A DNA stretch of 64,000 nucleotides, from assembly GCF_040214835.1 (NCBI RefSeq), contig NZ_CP157874.1, positions 5,110,501 to 5,174,500 of the forward strand, given 5' to 3'. Below the pieces are notes generated by a model that saw only the letters and a program-made list of their open reading frames with translations, was not told the DNA's origin and searched no databases. This stretch comes from Pseudomonas asiatica. Its GTDB lineage: Bacteria; Pseudomonadota; Gammaproteobacteria; Pseudomonadales; Pseudomonadaceae. The position numbers were made by a program, and so were the translations under genes. Position 1 is the stretch's first letter, and each line of letters opens with the position of its first letter. Below, piece by piece: positions 16,731-26,496 of the stretch.

Positions 16731-18077
16731 TCAACGCACCAGGCAAGGCCGCTTGTTATCGAAGCTCCACCCCGGAATCAGGAACTGCATTGCCACGCTG
16801 TCATCCCGCGCGCCCAACTCCATGTTGCGGTAGCACTCATGCGCCTTGGCCAACTGGTCTTCATCCAGCTCCACCCCAAGCCCCGGCCGCGCCGGCACGT
16901 GCACATGCCCGTCGACGATGCGCAGTGGTTCGCGGGTCAGGCGCTGGCCGTCCTGCCAGATCCAGTGGGTGTCGATCGCAGTGATTTCACCCGGCGCCGC
17001 TGCCGCCACCTGGGTGAACATTGCCAGCGAGATATCGAAGTGGTTGTTGGAATGCGAACCCCAGGTCAGCCCCCAGTCGTTGCACATCTGCGCCACCCGT
17101 ACCGAACCCTGCAAGGTCCAGAAGTGCGGGTCGGCCAGCGGAATGTCCACCGACTGCAACTGGATCGCATGGCCCATCTGCCGCCAGTCGGTAGCGATCA
17201 TGTTGGTGGCGGTGGGCAGGCCGGTAGCGCGGCGGAACTCGGCCATCACCTCACGGCCCGAGTAGCCGTTCTCGGCACCGCACGGGTCTTCGGCGTAGGC
17301 CAGCACATCGTGCTTGTCGCGGCACAGGGCAATGGCCTCCTTCAATGACCAGGCACCATTCGGGTCGAGGGTGATGCGGGCTTCGGGGAACCGCTCGGCC
17401 AGCGCCGTTACCGCTTCCATCTCCTCCTCGCCGCGCAACACCCCGCCCTTGAGCTTGAAGTCGCTGAAGCCATAGCGCGCCTTGGCGGCCTCGGCCAGGC
17501 GCACCACCGCGTCCGGGGTCAGGGCCTTTTCGTGGCGCAGGCGGAACCAGTCGTCCTCGGCATCGGCTTCGTTGCGGTAGGCCAGGTCGGTTTGCTGGCG
17601 GTCGCCGATGTAGAACAGGTAACCGAGCATCTTCACCGCCTCGCGCTGCTGCCCCTCGCCCAGCAGTGCCGCCATCGGCACGTTCAGGTGCTGGCCGAGC
17701 AGGTCGAGCAGCGCCGACTCGATGGCCGTCACCGCATGCACGGTGATGCGCAGGTCGAAGGTCTGCAGGCCGCGACCAGCCGAGTCACGGTTGGCGAAGG
17801 TCTGGCGCATGGCATTGAGCACGCGCTGGTAATGGCCGATCGGCTGGCCGACCACCAGGCTGCGGGCGTCCTCCAGTGTCTGGCGGATCTTCTCGCCGCC
17901 CGGCACCTCGCCCAACCCGGTATTGCCGGCGCTGTCACGCAGCACCACCACGTTGCGGGTGAAGAACGGGCCATGGGCACCACTGAGGTTGAGCAGCATG
18001 CTGTCGTGCCCGGCGACGGGAATCACGCGCAGATCAGTGACCACGGGGGTGCTGGTGTGAAGGGTCTGCATGTTCAT
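16731..18077 (-). CDS. gudD: Glucarate dehydratase
   Basis: A 448-residue enolase-superfamily enzyme that dehydrates D-glucarate (and usually L-idarate) to 5-keto-4-deoxyglucarate. Seen: the catalytic KxK motif in [10 protein letters not shown], metal ligands in [30 protein letters not shown] and [11 protein letters not shown], and the His motif [17 protein letters not shown]. Length matches the family. The start at 18077 excludes a 35-codon run-in that overlaps the transporter gene upstream. It is 19 bases downstream of the MFS gene in the same operon and under the divergent FCD/GntR regulator. Confidence 0.95.
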   Translation of the reverse strand: MNMQTLHTSTPVVTDLRVIPVAGHDSMLLNLSGAHGPFFTRNVVVLRDSAGNTGLGEVPGGEKIRQTLEDARSLVVGQPIGHYQRVLNAMRQTFANRDSAGRGLQTFDLRITVHAVTAIESALLDLLGQHLNVPMAALLGEGQQREAVKMLGYLFYIGDRQQTDLAYRNEADAEDDWFRLRHEKALTPDAVVRLAEAAKARYGFSDFKLKGGVLRGEEEMEAVTALAERFPEARITLDPNGAWSLKEAIALCRDKHDVLAYAEDPCGAENGYSGREVMAEFRRATGLPTATNMIATDWRQMGHAIQLQSVDIPLADPHFWTLQGSVRVAQMCNDWGLTWGSHSNNHFDISLAMFTQVAAAAPGEITAIDTHWIWQDGQRLTREPLRIVDGHVHVPARPGLGVELDEDQLAKAHECYRNMELGARDDSVAMQFLIPGWSFDNKRPCLVR

Positions 18078-18096
18078 GGTTGTTGTCTCGCAGTCA

Positions 18097-19449
18097 TCAA
18101 TGGCTCTGACCCAGGGCCGAAGGGGCCTTGAGGTCATCGGAAGGGACGCCCTTTGGGCGAGTGCGTACGAAGAAGATGGCAATGGCCGCCAGCACCGAGG
18201 TCACCGCCAGGCCGTACAGGCCGCCCTGGATCGAACCGGTCTGCTGCTCCAGCAGGCCGAAGGTGGTGGGGGCGACGAAGCCGCCGAGGTTGCCGACCGA
18301 GTTGATCAAGGCGATCACCGCAGCGGCGATGCGGGCATCCAGGTAGCCCTGCGGGATCGGCCAGAACAGTGACGACGCCGACTTGAAACCGATGGCCGCG
18401 AAGCACACCGCGACAAAGGCGAACACCGGCCCACCCGTGGTGGACATGAACATGCCGATGGCAGCGATCACCAGCGCACCTGCGACCCACGCCTGCTGGA
18501 ACTTCCAGCGCGCCGAGCCGGCGGCGAAGGCATACATGGCCAGGATCGAGATCAGCCACGGGATCGAGTTGAAGAAGCCGACCTGCAGGTCGCTGAGGTC
18601 ACCCATGCGCTTGATGATGCTCGGCAGCCAGAAGGTGGCGGCGTAGATGGTCAGCTGGATACAGAAGTAGATCAGGCAGAACAGCAGGATCTGGCGGTCC
18701 TTGAGCAGGCTCCAGGCCGATGGCCTGACCGCGCCGACCGCTTCGCGCTCAAGCTGCTCGCGATCGATGGCGCCCACCAGTGCTTCCTGCTCGGCCTGGC
18801 TCAGCCACTTGGCGTCCTGCGGCCTGGAGTCGAGCCAGAAGAACACGAAGAAGCACAGCGTCACCGAGGCCATGCCTTCGATGAACAGCATCCACTGCCA
18901 GCCATGCATGCCCAGGCCCTGAATCTGCATCAGCGCGCCGGCCAGCGGCCCGGAAATCAGCGACGCCAATGCCGAGCCGCTGAGGAAGATGGCAATCGCC
19001 TTGCCACGCTCGGCGGCCGGTAACCAGCGGGTGAAGTAGTAGATCACCCCGGGGAAGAAGCCCGCTTCGGCAACGCCCAGCAGAAAGCGCAGCACGTAGA
19101 ACTGGGTTTCGTTCTGCACGAAGGCCATGGCCGTGGCCACCAGCCCCCAGGTGAACATGATGCGGGTCAGCCACAGCCGTGCGCCGACTTTCTGCAGCAG
19201 CATGTTCGAGGGCACTTCGAACAACGCGTAGCCAATGAAGAACAGGCCGGCGCCAAAGCCATAGGCCGCGGCGCTGATGCCCAGGTCGCTTTCCAGATGG
19301 GGGCGGACGAAGCCGATGTTGACGCGGTCCAGGTAGTTGACGATGAACATGATGACGAACAGCGGCAGGACGTGGCGCTTGACCTTGGCCACGGCGCTGG
19401 CCAGGGCGTCGCCTTCATTCCGGGCAGACGGAGCGAGGGTATCGTTCAC
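18097..19449 (-). CDS. MFS transporter, probable glucarate carrier
   Basis: A 450-residue ACS-family carrier. Seen: [67 protein letters not shown] and [21 protein letters not shown], the tartrate/glucarate/phthalate subgroup. I choose a GTG start at 19449 with GGGAG 8 bases upstream; a GTG at 19464 has none. It is the first gene of the operon with gudD and downstream of two TTGT-N3-ACAA sites. It is probably the glucarate uptake system, though it is not the closest match to the classical GudP I recall. Confidence 0.88.
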   Translation of the reverse strand: MNDTLAPSARNEGDALASAVAKVKRHVLPLFVIMFIVNYLDRVNIGFVRPHLESDLGISAAAYGFGAGLFFIGYALFEVPSNMLLQKVGARLWLTRIMFTWGLVATAMAFVQNETQFYVLRFLLGVAEAGFFPGVIYYFTRWLPAAERGKAIAIFLSGSALASLISGPLAGALMQIQGLGMHGWQWMLFIEGMASVTLCFFVFFWLDSRPQDAKWLSQAEQEALVGAIDREQLEREAVGAVRPSAWSLLKDRQILLFCLIYFCIQLTIYAATFWLPSIIKRMGDLSDLQVGFFNSIPWLISILAMYAFAAGSARWKFQQAWVAGALVIAAIGMFMSTTGGPVFAFVAVCFAAIGFKSASSLFWPIPQGYLDARIAAAVIALINSVGNLGGFVAPTTFGLLEQQTGSIQGGLYGLAVTSVLAAIAIFFVRTRPKGVPSDDLKAPSALGQSH

Positions 19450-19530
19450 TTGCGGATCTCCCACTAATTGTTTTTGTGCGGGTCGAGGTTGTCTGACATG
19501 GCAGTGGGGAGGAGCATATGCGCAGCGCAG

Positions 19531-19541
19531 TTGTACGACAA
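19531..19541. promoter_or_regulatory. FCD/GntR operator, site 1
   Basis: The inverted repeat TTGTACGACAA, 82 bases upstream of the MFS start. It is the exact reverse complement of site 2 at 19676. TTGT-N3-ACAA is the usual form of an FCD/GntR operator. Confidence 0.7.
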
Positions 19542-19675
19542 GATCAACAACATCGGCAAAATCACAAAATACAAGCTACCGCAAAGCCTATATGCGTCGA
19601 TCTTGCAAAAACAGACAAACTACTCGCTGGCTTGACCTCAGGAAAAATCGGCAAGAAATATTTTTATCGATTAGC

Positions 19676-19686
19676 TTGTCGTACAA
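19676..19686. promoter_or_regulatory. FCD/GntR operator, site 2
   Basis: TTGTCGTACAA, 25 bases before the regulator's own ATG, so it would allow autoregulation. It is identical to site 1 read on the other strand. Confidence 0.7.
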
Positions 19687-19710
19687 GTACAACAACAATC
19701 GGATCACACC

Positions 19711-20418
19711 ATGGCCACCGAACAAGCCCACAAACGCGGCCACAGCCGTGCCCATGACCTGGTCTCCAGCCTGACCCAACAGATCTTGCTGGGTACCTTC
19801 AAGCCAGGCGACAAGTTGCCCTCGGAAAACAGCCTGGTACGCGAGCATGGGGTCAGCCGCACCGTGGTCCGCGAGGCCCTGTCGAAATTGCAGGCTTCGG
19901 GGCTGGTGGAGCCACGCCACGGTATCGGTACGTTCGTGATGGAGCGCCAGGCCCAGGCCGGCCTGCGCATCGCTGCGGAAAGCGCGGCGAATGTGCGCGA
20001 CCTGCTGGAGCTGCGCATCGGCCTGGAAGGCCAGGCCGCCGCCCTGGCCGCGCTACGCCGTGACGAGGGGCACCTGAGGCGCATGCGCCAGGCGCTGGAT
20101 GACTACCAGGACCTGGCCGCCGCCGGCGACAGCTGCATCGAGGCCGACCGGCGCTTTCACCTGTTGATCGCCGAGGCCTCTGGCAACCTGTACTTCACTG
20201 AAATGCTGTTGCAGCTGGGCAACGGCCTGATCCCGCGCAACCGCATGGCCCTGGCCGAACGCAGCGGGGCGAAGCTGGCGCGGCAGGCGTACCTGGCCAA
20301 CCTCGAGCATGAGGCGATCCTCAATGCCATCCGCCGGCAGGACCCGGACGCGGCGCGGGCAGCGGTGTGCCTGCACCTGTCCAATAGCCGCGACCGACTA
20401 CTGCCCGAACAGGTCTGA
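19711..20418 (+). CDS. GntR-family regulator, FadR/FCD subfamily
   Basis: A 235-residue regulator, probably of glucarate use. The GntR winged helix (residues 12-80) contains LLGTFKPGDKLPSENSLVREHGVSRTVVREALSKLQASGLVEPRHGIGTFV. The helical FCD domain (about 95-225) has LLELRIGLEGQAAALAA, the metal-site pattern DRRFHLLIAEASGNLYF, and a late His in LANLEHEAILNAI. It is divergent from the MFS-gudD operon, with paired operators between. Repression relieved by a sugar acid is the usual mode for the family. Confidence 0.92.
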   Translation: MATEQAHKRGHSRAHDLVSSLTQQILLGTFKPGDKLPSENSLVREHGVSRTVVREALSKLQASGLVEPRHGIGTFVMERQAQAGLRIAAESAANVRDLLELRIGLEGQAAALAALRRDEGHLRRMRQALDDYQDLAAAGDSCIEADRRFHLLIAEASGNLYFTEMLLQLGNGLIPRNRMALAERSGAKLARQAYLANLEHEAILNAIRRQDPDAARAAVCLHLSNSRDRLLPEQV

Positions 20419-20427
20419 CACGATCCC

Positions 20428-20543
20428 CTGTAGGAGCGGCCTTGTGTCGCGAAGGGCTGCACAGCAGCCCCTCGATTTCAGCTACAGAATTGCAGGCCGG
20501 GGGCCGCTTTGCGGCCCTTTCGCGACACAAGGCCGCTCCTACA
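20428..20543 (+). repeat. REP pair 6
   Basis: The 'CTGTAGGAGCGGCCTTGTGTCGCGA' subtype, inverted, between the convergent regulator and oxidoreductase genes. The inner arms also pair (GGGCTGC...GCAGCCC and GGGCCGC...GCGGCCC). Confidence 0.85.
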
Positions 20544-20565
20544 AAGAGAACCGCATCAGGCCCTG

Positions 20566-21576
20566 TTACCAGGTCAGGCAGATCTTGCCGAAATGCCGAT
20601 TGCTCTCCTGATAACGGAACGCCTCGACGATCTGTTCCAGCTCGAAATGCTTGTCCACCACCGGCCGCAGGCCGTTGGCATCGATCGCCCGCACCATCGC
20701 CTGCTGCTGGGCGCGGCTGCCCACCAGCACGCCTTGCAGGCGAATCTGCCGCACCAGCGCCTGCACCAGCGGCAATTGCCCGGCCACGCCGGTGAGGATG
20801 CCGATCAACGACACATGCCCACCAATGCGCGCGGCAATCATCGATTGCTCCAGCGTCGCCGGGCCACCCACTTCGATCACATGGTCGACACCGCGGTTGC
20901 CGGTCAGCTCGCGCACTTTCTCACCCCACGCCGAGGTGCTCTTGTAGTTGATCAGATGGTCGGCACCCAGGGCTTTCAGGCGCTCCAGCTTGGCGTCGCT
21001 GGACGAGGTGGCGATCACCGTTGCGCCGGCCAGCTTGGCAAACTGCAGGGCGAAGATCGACACACCGCCGGTGCCCTGCACCAGCACCGTATCGCCGGGC
21101 TTGAGGTGGTCGTCGCTCATCAATGCACGCCAGGCCGTGAGACCGGCCGTGGTCAGCGTGGCAGCTTCTGCATGGCTGAAGCCCTTGGGCGCCAGGGTGA
21201 AGGCGGTGGCGCGAGCGGTGACCTGTTCACGGGCGTAACCATCGATACCGTCGCCGGGCACCCTGGCGAAGCCTTCCACATTGGCCTGGCCGTCGAGCCA
21301 GTCGGGGAAGAAGGTACTGACCACATTGTCGCCGACCTGGAACTCGGTGACGCCGCTACCCACCGCGACCACTTCGCCAGCGCCATCGGCCATGGGGATG
21401 CGCCGCTCGCTCGGGCCCCACATGCCGCTGACAACGGCGAAATCGTGGTAGTTGAGAGAGCTGGCGTGCAGGCGCACGGTGATTTCGCCGGCCTGGGGTG
21501 CGAGAGCCTCGCTGGTACCGACCTCGACCTTGTCGTAGCCGCCGCCGGGTTTTACGTAGATGGCCTTGCTAGTCAT
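20566..21576 (-). CDS. Zinc-independent alcohol dehydrogenase / quinone oxidoreductase-like (MDR family)
   Basis: A 336-residue medium-chain dehydrogenase/reductase. Seen: the GroES-like N-terminal part (SLNYHDFAVVSGMWGPSERRIPMADGAGEVVAVGSGV), then the Rossmann motif GDTVLVQGTGGVSIFALQFAKLAGATVIATSSSDAKLERLKALGADHLINY. The Cys and His ligands of the catalytic and structural zinc sites are absent, so it is the zinc-independent branch, probably NADPH-dependent. The ribosome site GGAGAC lies 7 bases before the ATG. Substrate unknown. Confidence 0.9.
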   Translation of the reverse strand: MTSKAIYVKPGGGYDKVEVGTSEALAPQAGEITVRLHASSLNYHDFAVVSGMWGPSERRIPMADGAGEVVAVGSGVTEFQVGDNVVSTFFPDWLDGQANVEGFARVPGDGIDGYAREQVTARATAFTLAPKGFSHAEAATLTTAGLTAWRALMSDDHLKPGDTVLVQGTGGVSIFALQFAKLAGATVIATSSSDAKLERLKALGADHLINYKSTSAWGEKVRELTGNRGVDHVIEVGGPATLEQSMIAARIGGHVSLIGILTGVAGQLPLVQALVRQIRLQGVLVGSRAQQQAMVRAIDANGLRPVVDKHFELEQIVEAFRYQESNRHFGKICLTW

Positions 21577-21624
21577 GGATAGGTCTCCGTTCAGGGAATA
21601 GATTGGGGTTCAGCATAGACAGGT

Positions 21625-21720
21625 CCGGCCTCTTCGCGGGTGAACCCGCTCCCACAGGTTGAGTGCTGGACTTGAGCTCGGCGCGGTCCCTGTGGGAGCG
21701 GGTTTACCCGCGAAGAGGCC
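21625..21720 (-). repeat. REP pair 7
   Basis: Inverted copies CCGGCCTCTTCGCGGGTGAA ... TTTACCCGCGAAGAGGCC between the oxidoreductase start and the HAD gene stop. Confidence 0.85.
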
Positions 21721-21740
21721 CGCACAGGCGACACAAAAAC

Positions 21741-22331
21741 TCAGCCCAACATCACCTTCAATGCCCGGCAATCGGCCGCATGCCAATCCACAAGCTCCGG
21801 CCACGGATTGTCCGGCAGGTTCACCAGCACCGTGCGCGCCCCTGCGGCCCGCCCACAGTCCAGGTCAAACCGGTAATCCCCCACCATCACCAGCTCACCC
21901 GGTGCCACACCCCAGGCATTGGCAATCTTCAGCAGCCCATCCGGGCTTGGCTTGGGCGCTGCTTCGTCACGCCCCAGAATGTGCTCCACCGGGAAGCAGT
22001 CCGCCAGGCCGATGGCCTCCAGCGTCACATGCGCCAACTCGCGGGCATTGCGGGTCAGAATGCCCAGCCGGCAACCACGCTGGGCCAGTTCGCGCACCAG
22101 TTCCACCGCCCCGGTGGCCGCCGTGGAGGCAATCGCCAGGTCACGCTCGTGCTCCAGCAGCCAGGCATGCTTGGCCGCCGCCTCGTCCGCCGGCAAGGCT
22201 GCCAGGTGAGTGAGGATGTCGTGCTCGGCCGGGATATCCAGCGCCACGCGGATGGCGGCAAAATCGTGCACGGCCACGGTCAGGGTGCCGTCCATGTCGA
22301 ACACCCAGTTGCGCACCTCGCCCAGGCTCAT
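21741..22331 (-). CDS. HAD-superfamily hydrolase
   Basis: A 196-residue phosphatase-like protein. Seen: motif I VFDMDGTLT, motif II GILTRNARE, and motif III/IV from GRDEAAPKPSPDGLLKIA to MVGDYRFDLDCGRAAGARTVLV. It is similar in layout to phosphoglycolate phosphatase-type HADs. The ATG at 22331 overlaps the TGA of tesB as ATGA, so translation is coupled. Substrate unknown. Confidence 0.9.
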   Translation of the reverse strand: MSLGEVRNWVFDMDGTLTVAVHDFAAIRVALDIPAEHDILTHLAALPADEAAAKHAWLLEHERDLAIASTAATGAVELVRELAQRGCRLGILTRNARELAHVTLEAIGLADCFPVEHILGRDEAAPKPSPDGLLKIANAWGVAPGELVMVGDYRFDLDCGRAAGARTVLVNLPDNPWPELVDWHAADCRALKVMLG

Positions 22332-23197
22332 GCCCAGTCCTTGCGATGGCGAATCAGGCCTTCCTGGCACGACGACGCCACCAGTTGCCCGGCCTGGTTG
22401 AAGATGCTGCCGCGGCAGAAGCCACGGGCATTGCCCGCCCAAGGGCTGTCGGTGGCGTACAGCAGCCACTCGTCGGCACGCAGGTTGCCATGGAACCACA
22501 GCGAATGGTCGAGGCTGGCGATCTGCATGTCACGCTGCCACACCGATTTGCCATGGGGCAGCAACGCAGTGGTCAGCAGGCCGAAGTCCGAGGCGTAGGC
22601 CAGCATGTATTTGTGCAGGGCGGGGACATCGGGCAGGTTGCCATCGGCGCGGAACCAGGCGTACTTCACCGGGTCGCCAGGCTGGGGGTTGAACGGGTCG
22701 CGCTCGGTGACCGGGCGGATCTCGATCGGCTTGGCGCACAGCACCTTGTCGCGAATGCGTTCGGGCAACTGGTCGGCCATGGCCCGGGCCAGCTCGACTT
22801 CAGTGGGCAGGTTCTCCGGGCCGACCACCTCGGGCATCTGCGCCTGGTGCTCGAAACCTTCCTCGTCGTACTGGAACGAGGCGCTGCAGGTGAAGATCGG
22901 CTGGCCCTTCTGAATCGCCGTCACCCGCCGGGTGCTGAAGCTGCCGCCATCGCGCACGCGGTCCACCGAATACACCACCGGCAGGCTGGCATCGCCAGGG
23001 CGCAGGAAGTAGCCGTGCAACGAATGCACATGGCGTGCATCCTCGACCGTCTGGCTGGCCGCCGACAACGATTGGCCCAGTACCTGCCCACCGTACAGCT
23101 GGCGGAAGCCCAGGTCCTGGCTGCGGCCACGGAACAGGTTCTCCTCGATGGACTCGAGGCTCAACAGGTCGACCAGGTCGTCCAACACATGACTCAT
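22328..23197 (-). CDS. tesB: Acyl-CoA thioesterase II
   Basis: A 289-residue double-hotdog thioesterase that hydrolyses medium and long acyl-CoA. Family signatures seen: EENLFRGRSQDLGFRQLYGGQVLGQSLSAASQTV, HSLHGYFLRPGDASLPVVYSVDRVRDGGSFSTRRVTAIQKGQPIF, and the C-terminal SLDHSLWFHGNLRADEWLLYATDSPWAGNARGFCRGSIFNQAGQLVAS, which carries the catalytic Asp. The start at 23197 gives the standard length. The HAD gene follows with a 4-base overlap. Confidence 0.95.
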   Translation of the reverse strand: MSHVLDDLVDLLSLESIEENLFRGRSQDLGFRQLYGGQVLGQSLSAASQTVEDARHVHSLHGYFLRPGDASLPVVYSVDRVRDGGSFSTRRVTAIQKGQPIFTCSASFQYDEEGFEHQAQMPEVVGPENLPTEVELARAMADQLPERIRDKVLCAKPIEIRPVTERDPFNPQPGDPVKYAWFRADGNLPDVPALHKYMLAYASDFGLLTTALLPHGKSVWQRDMQIASLDHSLWFHGNLRADEWLLYATDSPWAGNARGFCRGSIFNQAGQLVASSCQEGLIRHRKDWA

Positions 23198-23293
23198 CGG
23201 GGGTTCTCCTAGCAAGGCAAACAGGTCTCTACAGCACTCTTATGAAGGCAAATGATACAGGGTTTGTCATTCGTGCCGGGCATGGCCATGCAT

Positions 23294-23863
23294 TCAGGCG
23301 CGCAGGGTACGCTCCCAGTGTGCGCGGTCGATGCGGTACAGCACATGCGGGCGCAGCGGATGGCCCACGGGCAGACTGGGGTGTTCGAAACTGCCATTCA
23401 GGTCCTGCTGCATACCGATGGCCTGCATGACCTTCTGCGAGGGCAGGTTGCTCTCGCTAGTGAACGACACCACCTCCTCCAGGCGCAATTGGGCGAAAGC
23501 ACAGCGCAGGCAGGTCCACGCCGCCTCGCTGGCGAAACCCAGGCCCCAGTGGCGGCGTGCCAGGCGCCAGCCGATTTCCACCGCCGGCGCAAAATCGGCA
23601 TCGAAGCCCACGTGCAGCAACCCGGTCATGCCGATGAAGGCACCGCTGTCCTTGCGCTCCAGGGCCCACAGGCCAAAGCCGTATTCATTGAAATGCCCGC
23701 GCACGCGGCCGATCAGCGCGGCTGCCTCCACGCGCGTCAGCGGCGCCGGGAAGTAGCGCATCACCTGCGGATCGGCACACAGGGCGGCGAACTCGCGCAG
23801 GTCGTCGTCGTGCCATTGGCGCAGCACCAGCCGCGCGCTTTCCAGTTGCAGGATAGGGGTCAT
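23294..23863 (-). CDS. GNAT N-acetyltransferase, RimJ/RimL type
   Basis: A 189-residue acetyltransferase (Acetyltransf_3). Seen: LESARLVLRQWHDDDLREFAALCADPQVMRYFP at the N terminus, IGWRLARRHWGLGFASEAAWTCLRCAF (acetyl-CoA binding region), and FTSESNLPSQKVMQAIGM. Such proteins often acetylate ribosomal or other protein N termini or small amines; the substrate cannot be told. It lies 97 bases upstream of tesB on the same strand. Confidence 0.9.
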   Translation of the reverse strand: MTPILQLESARLVLRQWHDDDLREFAALCADPQVMRYFPAPLTRVEAAALIGRVRGHFNEYGFGLWALERKDSGAFIGMTGLLHVGFDADFAPAVEIGWRLARRHWGLGFASEAAWTCLRCAFAQLRLEEVVSFTSESNLPSQKVMQAIGMQQDLNGSFEHPSLPVGHPLRPHVLYRIDRAHWERTLRA

Positions 23864-24042
23864 CGGGCGTGCTCCGGTTTTACCGTCTTGCAGTTTACAG
23901 CGTAGGCGCGGGTGCAGGTTTCACCCAGCCGGCGCAGCCGAATGCAATTTTCACACGCCCTTCACCGCCCCCCGACAGGCCTGTTGGCAGGATGCCAGCC
24001 AATACCGCCGCGCCAGCCGCGACCATGCCAACGGAGCAACGC

Positions 24043-24729
24043 ATGCTATCGAGCAACACCCTGGGGCACCCAGCCATCCACGCCCGGCGCAAGCGACGCC
24101 TGACCCGCAAAGCCCTCGGTGCCGCCCTTGGCCTGTGCATGGTCGTGGCGGCGTTGAGCACCTGGCTGGCGACGAGGACGCACATCGTGGACCTTGGCAA
24201 CGAACGACAATTGACTGACAGCGGCCTGCTGCAGGACTGGGCCGACGGTGCGGTGATCGTGATGATCCGCCACGCCGAGCGCTGCGACAGCGCTCCCGGT
24301 CCATGCGTGGACGACCCCACCGGCATCACCGTGACCGGCAGCCAGGCTGCCGGACGTGTTGGCCAAGGGCTGCACCAGCTGGGCCTGAACAACGCCGATA
24401 TGCTCAGCAGCCCGAAACTGCGCACACGGCAAACCGCGCATTTCATCCTTGGCCAGGCGGTGGCCAGTGAGGACTGGCTGGAAAGCTGTGACAGCCAGTT
24501 CGCCAGCGAAGCGCTGGCACACAAACGACCGGGGCATAACCTGGTGCTGGTGACCCACAACGGCTGCATCGACCATTTTGCCCGCCAGCAGAAAGTTGCG
24601 GGGGGCGAGCGTGAGAGCGGCTATGCCAGTGCGTTGTTCGTTTCGGTGGATGGCAATGGTAAGACGCGCATCCTCGGCCGCCTGAACGAGCCGGACTGGC
24701 AACGGGTGCTGGCCAGTACCACGAAATAA
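24043..24729 (+). CDS. Histidine phosphatase family protein, Ais/PmrG-like
   Basis: A 228-residue protein, with one N-terminal membrane anchor or signal (LGAALGLCMVVAALSTWLA, after a basic RRKRRLTRK stretch) and a histidine-phosphatase domain. Seen: the catalytic motif VIVMIRHAERCD, SSPKLRTRQTAHFI, and the second His in LVLVTHNGCIDHFA. Domain layout resembles Ais, a periplasmic phosphatase acting on lipopolysaccharide core heptose phosphate. Of several in-frame ATG codons I choose 24043, which has GGAG 7 bases upstream. Confidence 0.85.
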   Translation: MLSSNTLGHPAIHARRKRRLTRKALGAALGLCMVVAALSTWLATRTHIVDLGNERQLTDSGLLQDWADGAVIVMIRHAERCDSAPGPCVDDPTGITVTGSQAAGRVGQGLHQLGLNNADMLSSPKLRTRQTAHFILGQAVASEDWLESCDSQFASEALAHKRPGHNLVLVTHNGCIDHFARQQKVAGGERESGYASALFVSVDGNGKTRILGRLNEPDWQRVLASTTK

Positions 24730-24751
24730 CGCCCCCTCGCAGCAAACACGC

Positions 24752-24870
24752 CCTGTAGGAGCGGCCTTGCGTCGCGAAAGGGCTGCGCAGCAGCCCCTGC
24801 AATTTGTGCATTTGCGCTGATACCCCGGGGCTGCTGCGCAGCCCTTTCGCGACGCAAGGCCGCTCCTACA
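24752..24870 (+). repeat. REP pair 8
   Basis: The 'CCTGTAGGAGCGGCCTTGCGTCGCGA' subtype, inverted, with nested GGCTGCGCAGCAGCCCC arms, between two co-directional genes. Confidence 0.9.
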
Positions 24871-24969
24871 AAGGCCGGCGCTGGCCAGGAGATTGATGCC
24901 AGGCAGGTTCTCCCACAGCAGTCTCCAGCCATGGCAAGATCAGCACTGGCCCCGATTGCGACCCCACCC

Positions 24970-25884
24970 ATGCCGTTGCCGCTGATCTACCACGAAGACT
25001 ACAGCCCGGAGTTCCCTGCCGAACACCGCTTCCCCATGGACAAGTTTCGCCTGCTGCACGACCACTTGATCGACAGCGGGCTGACCACCGACCAAGCCCT
25101 GCTGCGCCCGGACATCTGCCCCAACGACATCCTCGCCCTGGCCCACGACCGCAGCTACATCGAGCGCTACATGAACGGTGACCTGTCACGCGAGGACCAG
25201 CGCCGCCTCGGCCTGCCCTGGAGCGAGGCCCTGGCCCGGCGTACCGTGCGCGCCGTAGGCGGCTCGCTGCTGAGCGCCGAGATGGCGCTGCAGCACGGCA
25301 TCGCCTGCCACCTTGCCGGCGGCACCCACCACGCCCATTACGACCACCCTGCCGGTTTCTGCATCTTCAACGACCTGGCCGTGATCAGCCGCTACCTGCT
25401 GGAGGCTGGCCGGGTACACCGAGTGCTGATCTTCGATTGCGATGTGCATCAGGGTGACGGCACCGCGCGCATCCTGCACGACACACCAGACGCCATCACC
25501 GTGTCGCTGCACTGCGAACAGAACTTCCCGGCGCGCAAGGCACAAAGCGATTGGGACATCCCCCTGCCCCGCGGCATGGGCGACATGGCCTACCTGAAGG
25601 TGGTGGACGACGCCCTCAACTACCTGCTGCCACTCTATCGACCCGACCTGGTGCTGTACGACGCCGGGGTCGATGTGCACAAAGACGACGCCCTGGGCTA
25701 TCTGCAACTGACCGATGCAGGCGTTGCCGCCCGTGACGAAGCGGTGCTGCGCCACTGCCTGGGCCGCGACATCCCGGTGGTGGGCGTGATCGGCGGTGGC
25801 TACAGCAAGGACCGCGCAGCCCTGGCCAGGCGCCATGGCATCCTTCATCACAGCGCGGCACGCGTCATCGGTTGTTCACAATGA
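24970..25884 (+). CDS. Histone-deacetylase-family amidohydrolase
   Basis: A 304-residue zinc enzyme of the HDAC/acetoin utilisation/acetylpolyamine amidohydrolase fold. Seen: GGTHHAHYDHPAGFCIFNDLA (catalytic His pair), LIFDCDVHQGDGTARI (zinc Asp-His), and late GGGYSKD. It probably removes acetyl groups from small amines or lysine. The start MPLPLIYHEDY at 24970 is the usual family opening; an ATG at 24931 would add 13 residues and cannot be excluded. Confidence 0.9.
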   Translation: MPLPLIYHEDYSPEFPAEHRFPMDKFRLLHDHLIDSGLTTDQALLRPDICPNDILALAHDRSYIERYMNGDLSREDQRRLGLPWSEALARRTVRAVGGSLLSAEMALQHGIACHLAGGTHHAHYDHPAGFCIFNDLAVISRYLLEAGRVHRVLIFDCDVHQGDGTARILHDTPDAITVSLHCEQNFPARKAQSDWDIPLPRGMGDMAYLKVVDDALNYLLPLYRPDLVLYDAGVDVHKDDALGYLQLTDAGVAARDEAVLRHCLGRDIPVVGVIGGGYSKDRAALARRHGILHHSAARVIGCSQ

Positions 25885-25897
25885 CTGTGGAACCGCT

Positions 25898-26496
25898 TGT
25901 GGATAACCTGCGGGAAAGGCGCTGCAGCCCTTTACAGGCAAGGCCTGCAAAGCTCTGATCATTTTTTGAGCAGTGCTTCCACAGGCTACGCTGCGCTAGA
26001 ATGCGCCTCTTTTCCACAGCCTGCTGCCCACCATGCCTGATCTGAGCCCCGCCTCCCCTCCCCTCGCTGTCGTCATCGGCGGCGGCCCAGCCGGCCTGAT
26101 GGCCGCCGAAGCACTGGCCCAGGCGGGCCTGGCGGTCGAGGTGTTCGATGCCATGCCTTCGGTGGGCCGCAAGTTCCTGCTGGCGGGGGTCGGTGGCATG
26201 AACATCACCCATTCCGAGCCCTACCCGGCGTTCGTCAGCCGGTATGCCGAGCGCCAGGGCGAAATCGCCGCGCTGCTGCACGACTTCGATGCCGACGCCT
26301 TGCGCCAGTGGATTCACGGCCTGGGTATCGAAACCTTCGTCGGCACCTCGGGCCGGGTGTTCCCCACCGACATGAAAGCCGCGCCACTGCTGCGCGCCTG
26401 GCTCAAGCGCCTGCGCGACAGCGGAGTAGTTATCCACACCCGTCACCGCTGGTTGGGCTGGAATGCCGAAGGTGCATTGCGGATTGCTTATCCACA
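25898..26496. other. Cluster of three perfect DnaA boxes
   Basis: TTATCCACA occurs perfectly at 25898-25906 (reverse), 26430-26438 and 26488-26496, with one-mismatch forms at 26605-26613 and 26869-26877. Two are inside the flavoprotein coding region. Whether DnaA binds here is untested. Confidence 0.5.

Noticed and set aside
26488..26496. DnaA-box cluster as the chromosomal origin
   Set aside because: No dnaA/dnaN/gyrB or rpmH neighbourhood and no AT-rich unwinding region; oriC in Pseudomonas lies near dnaA.
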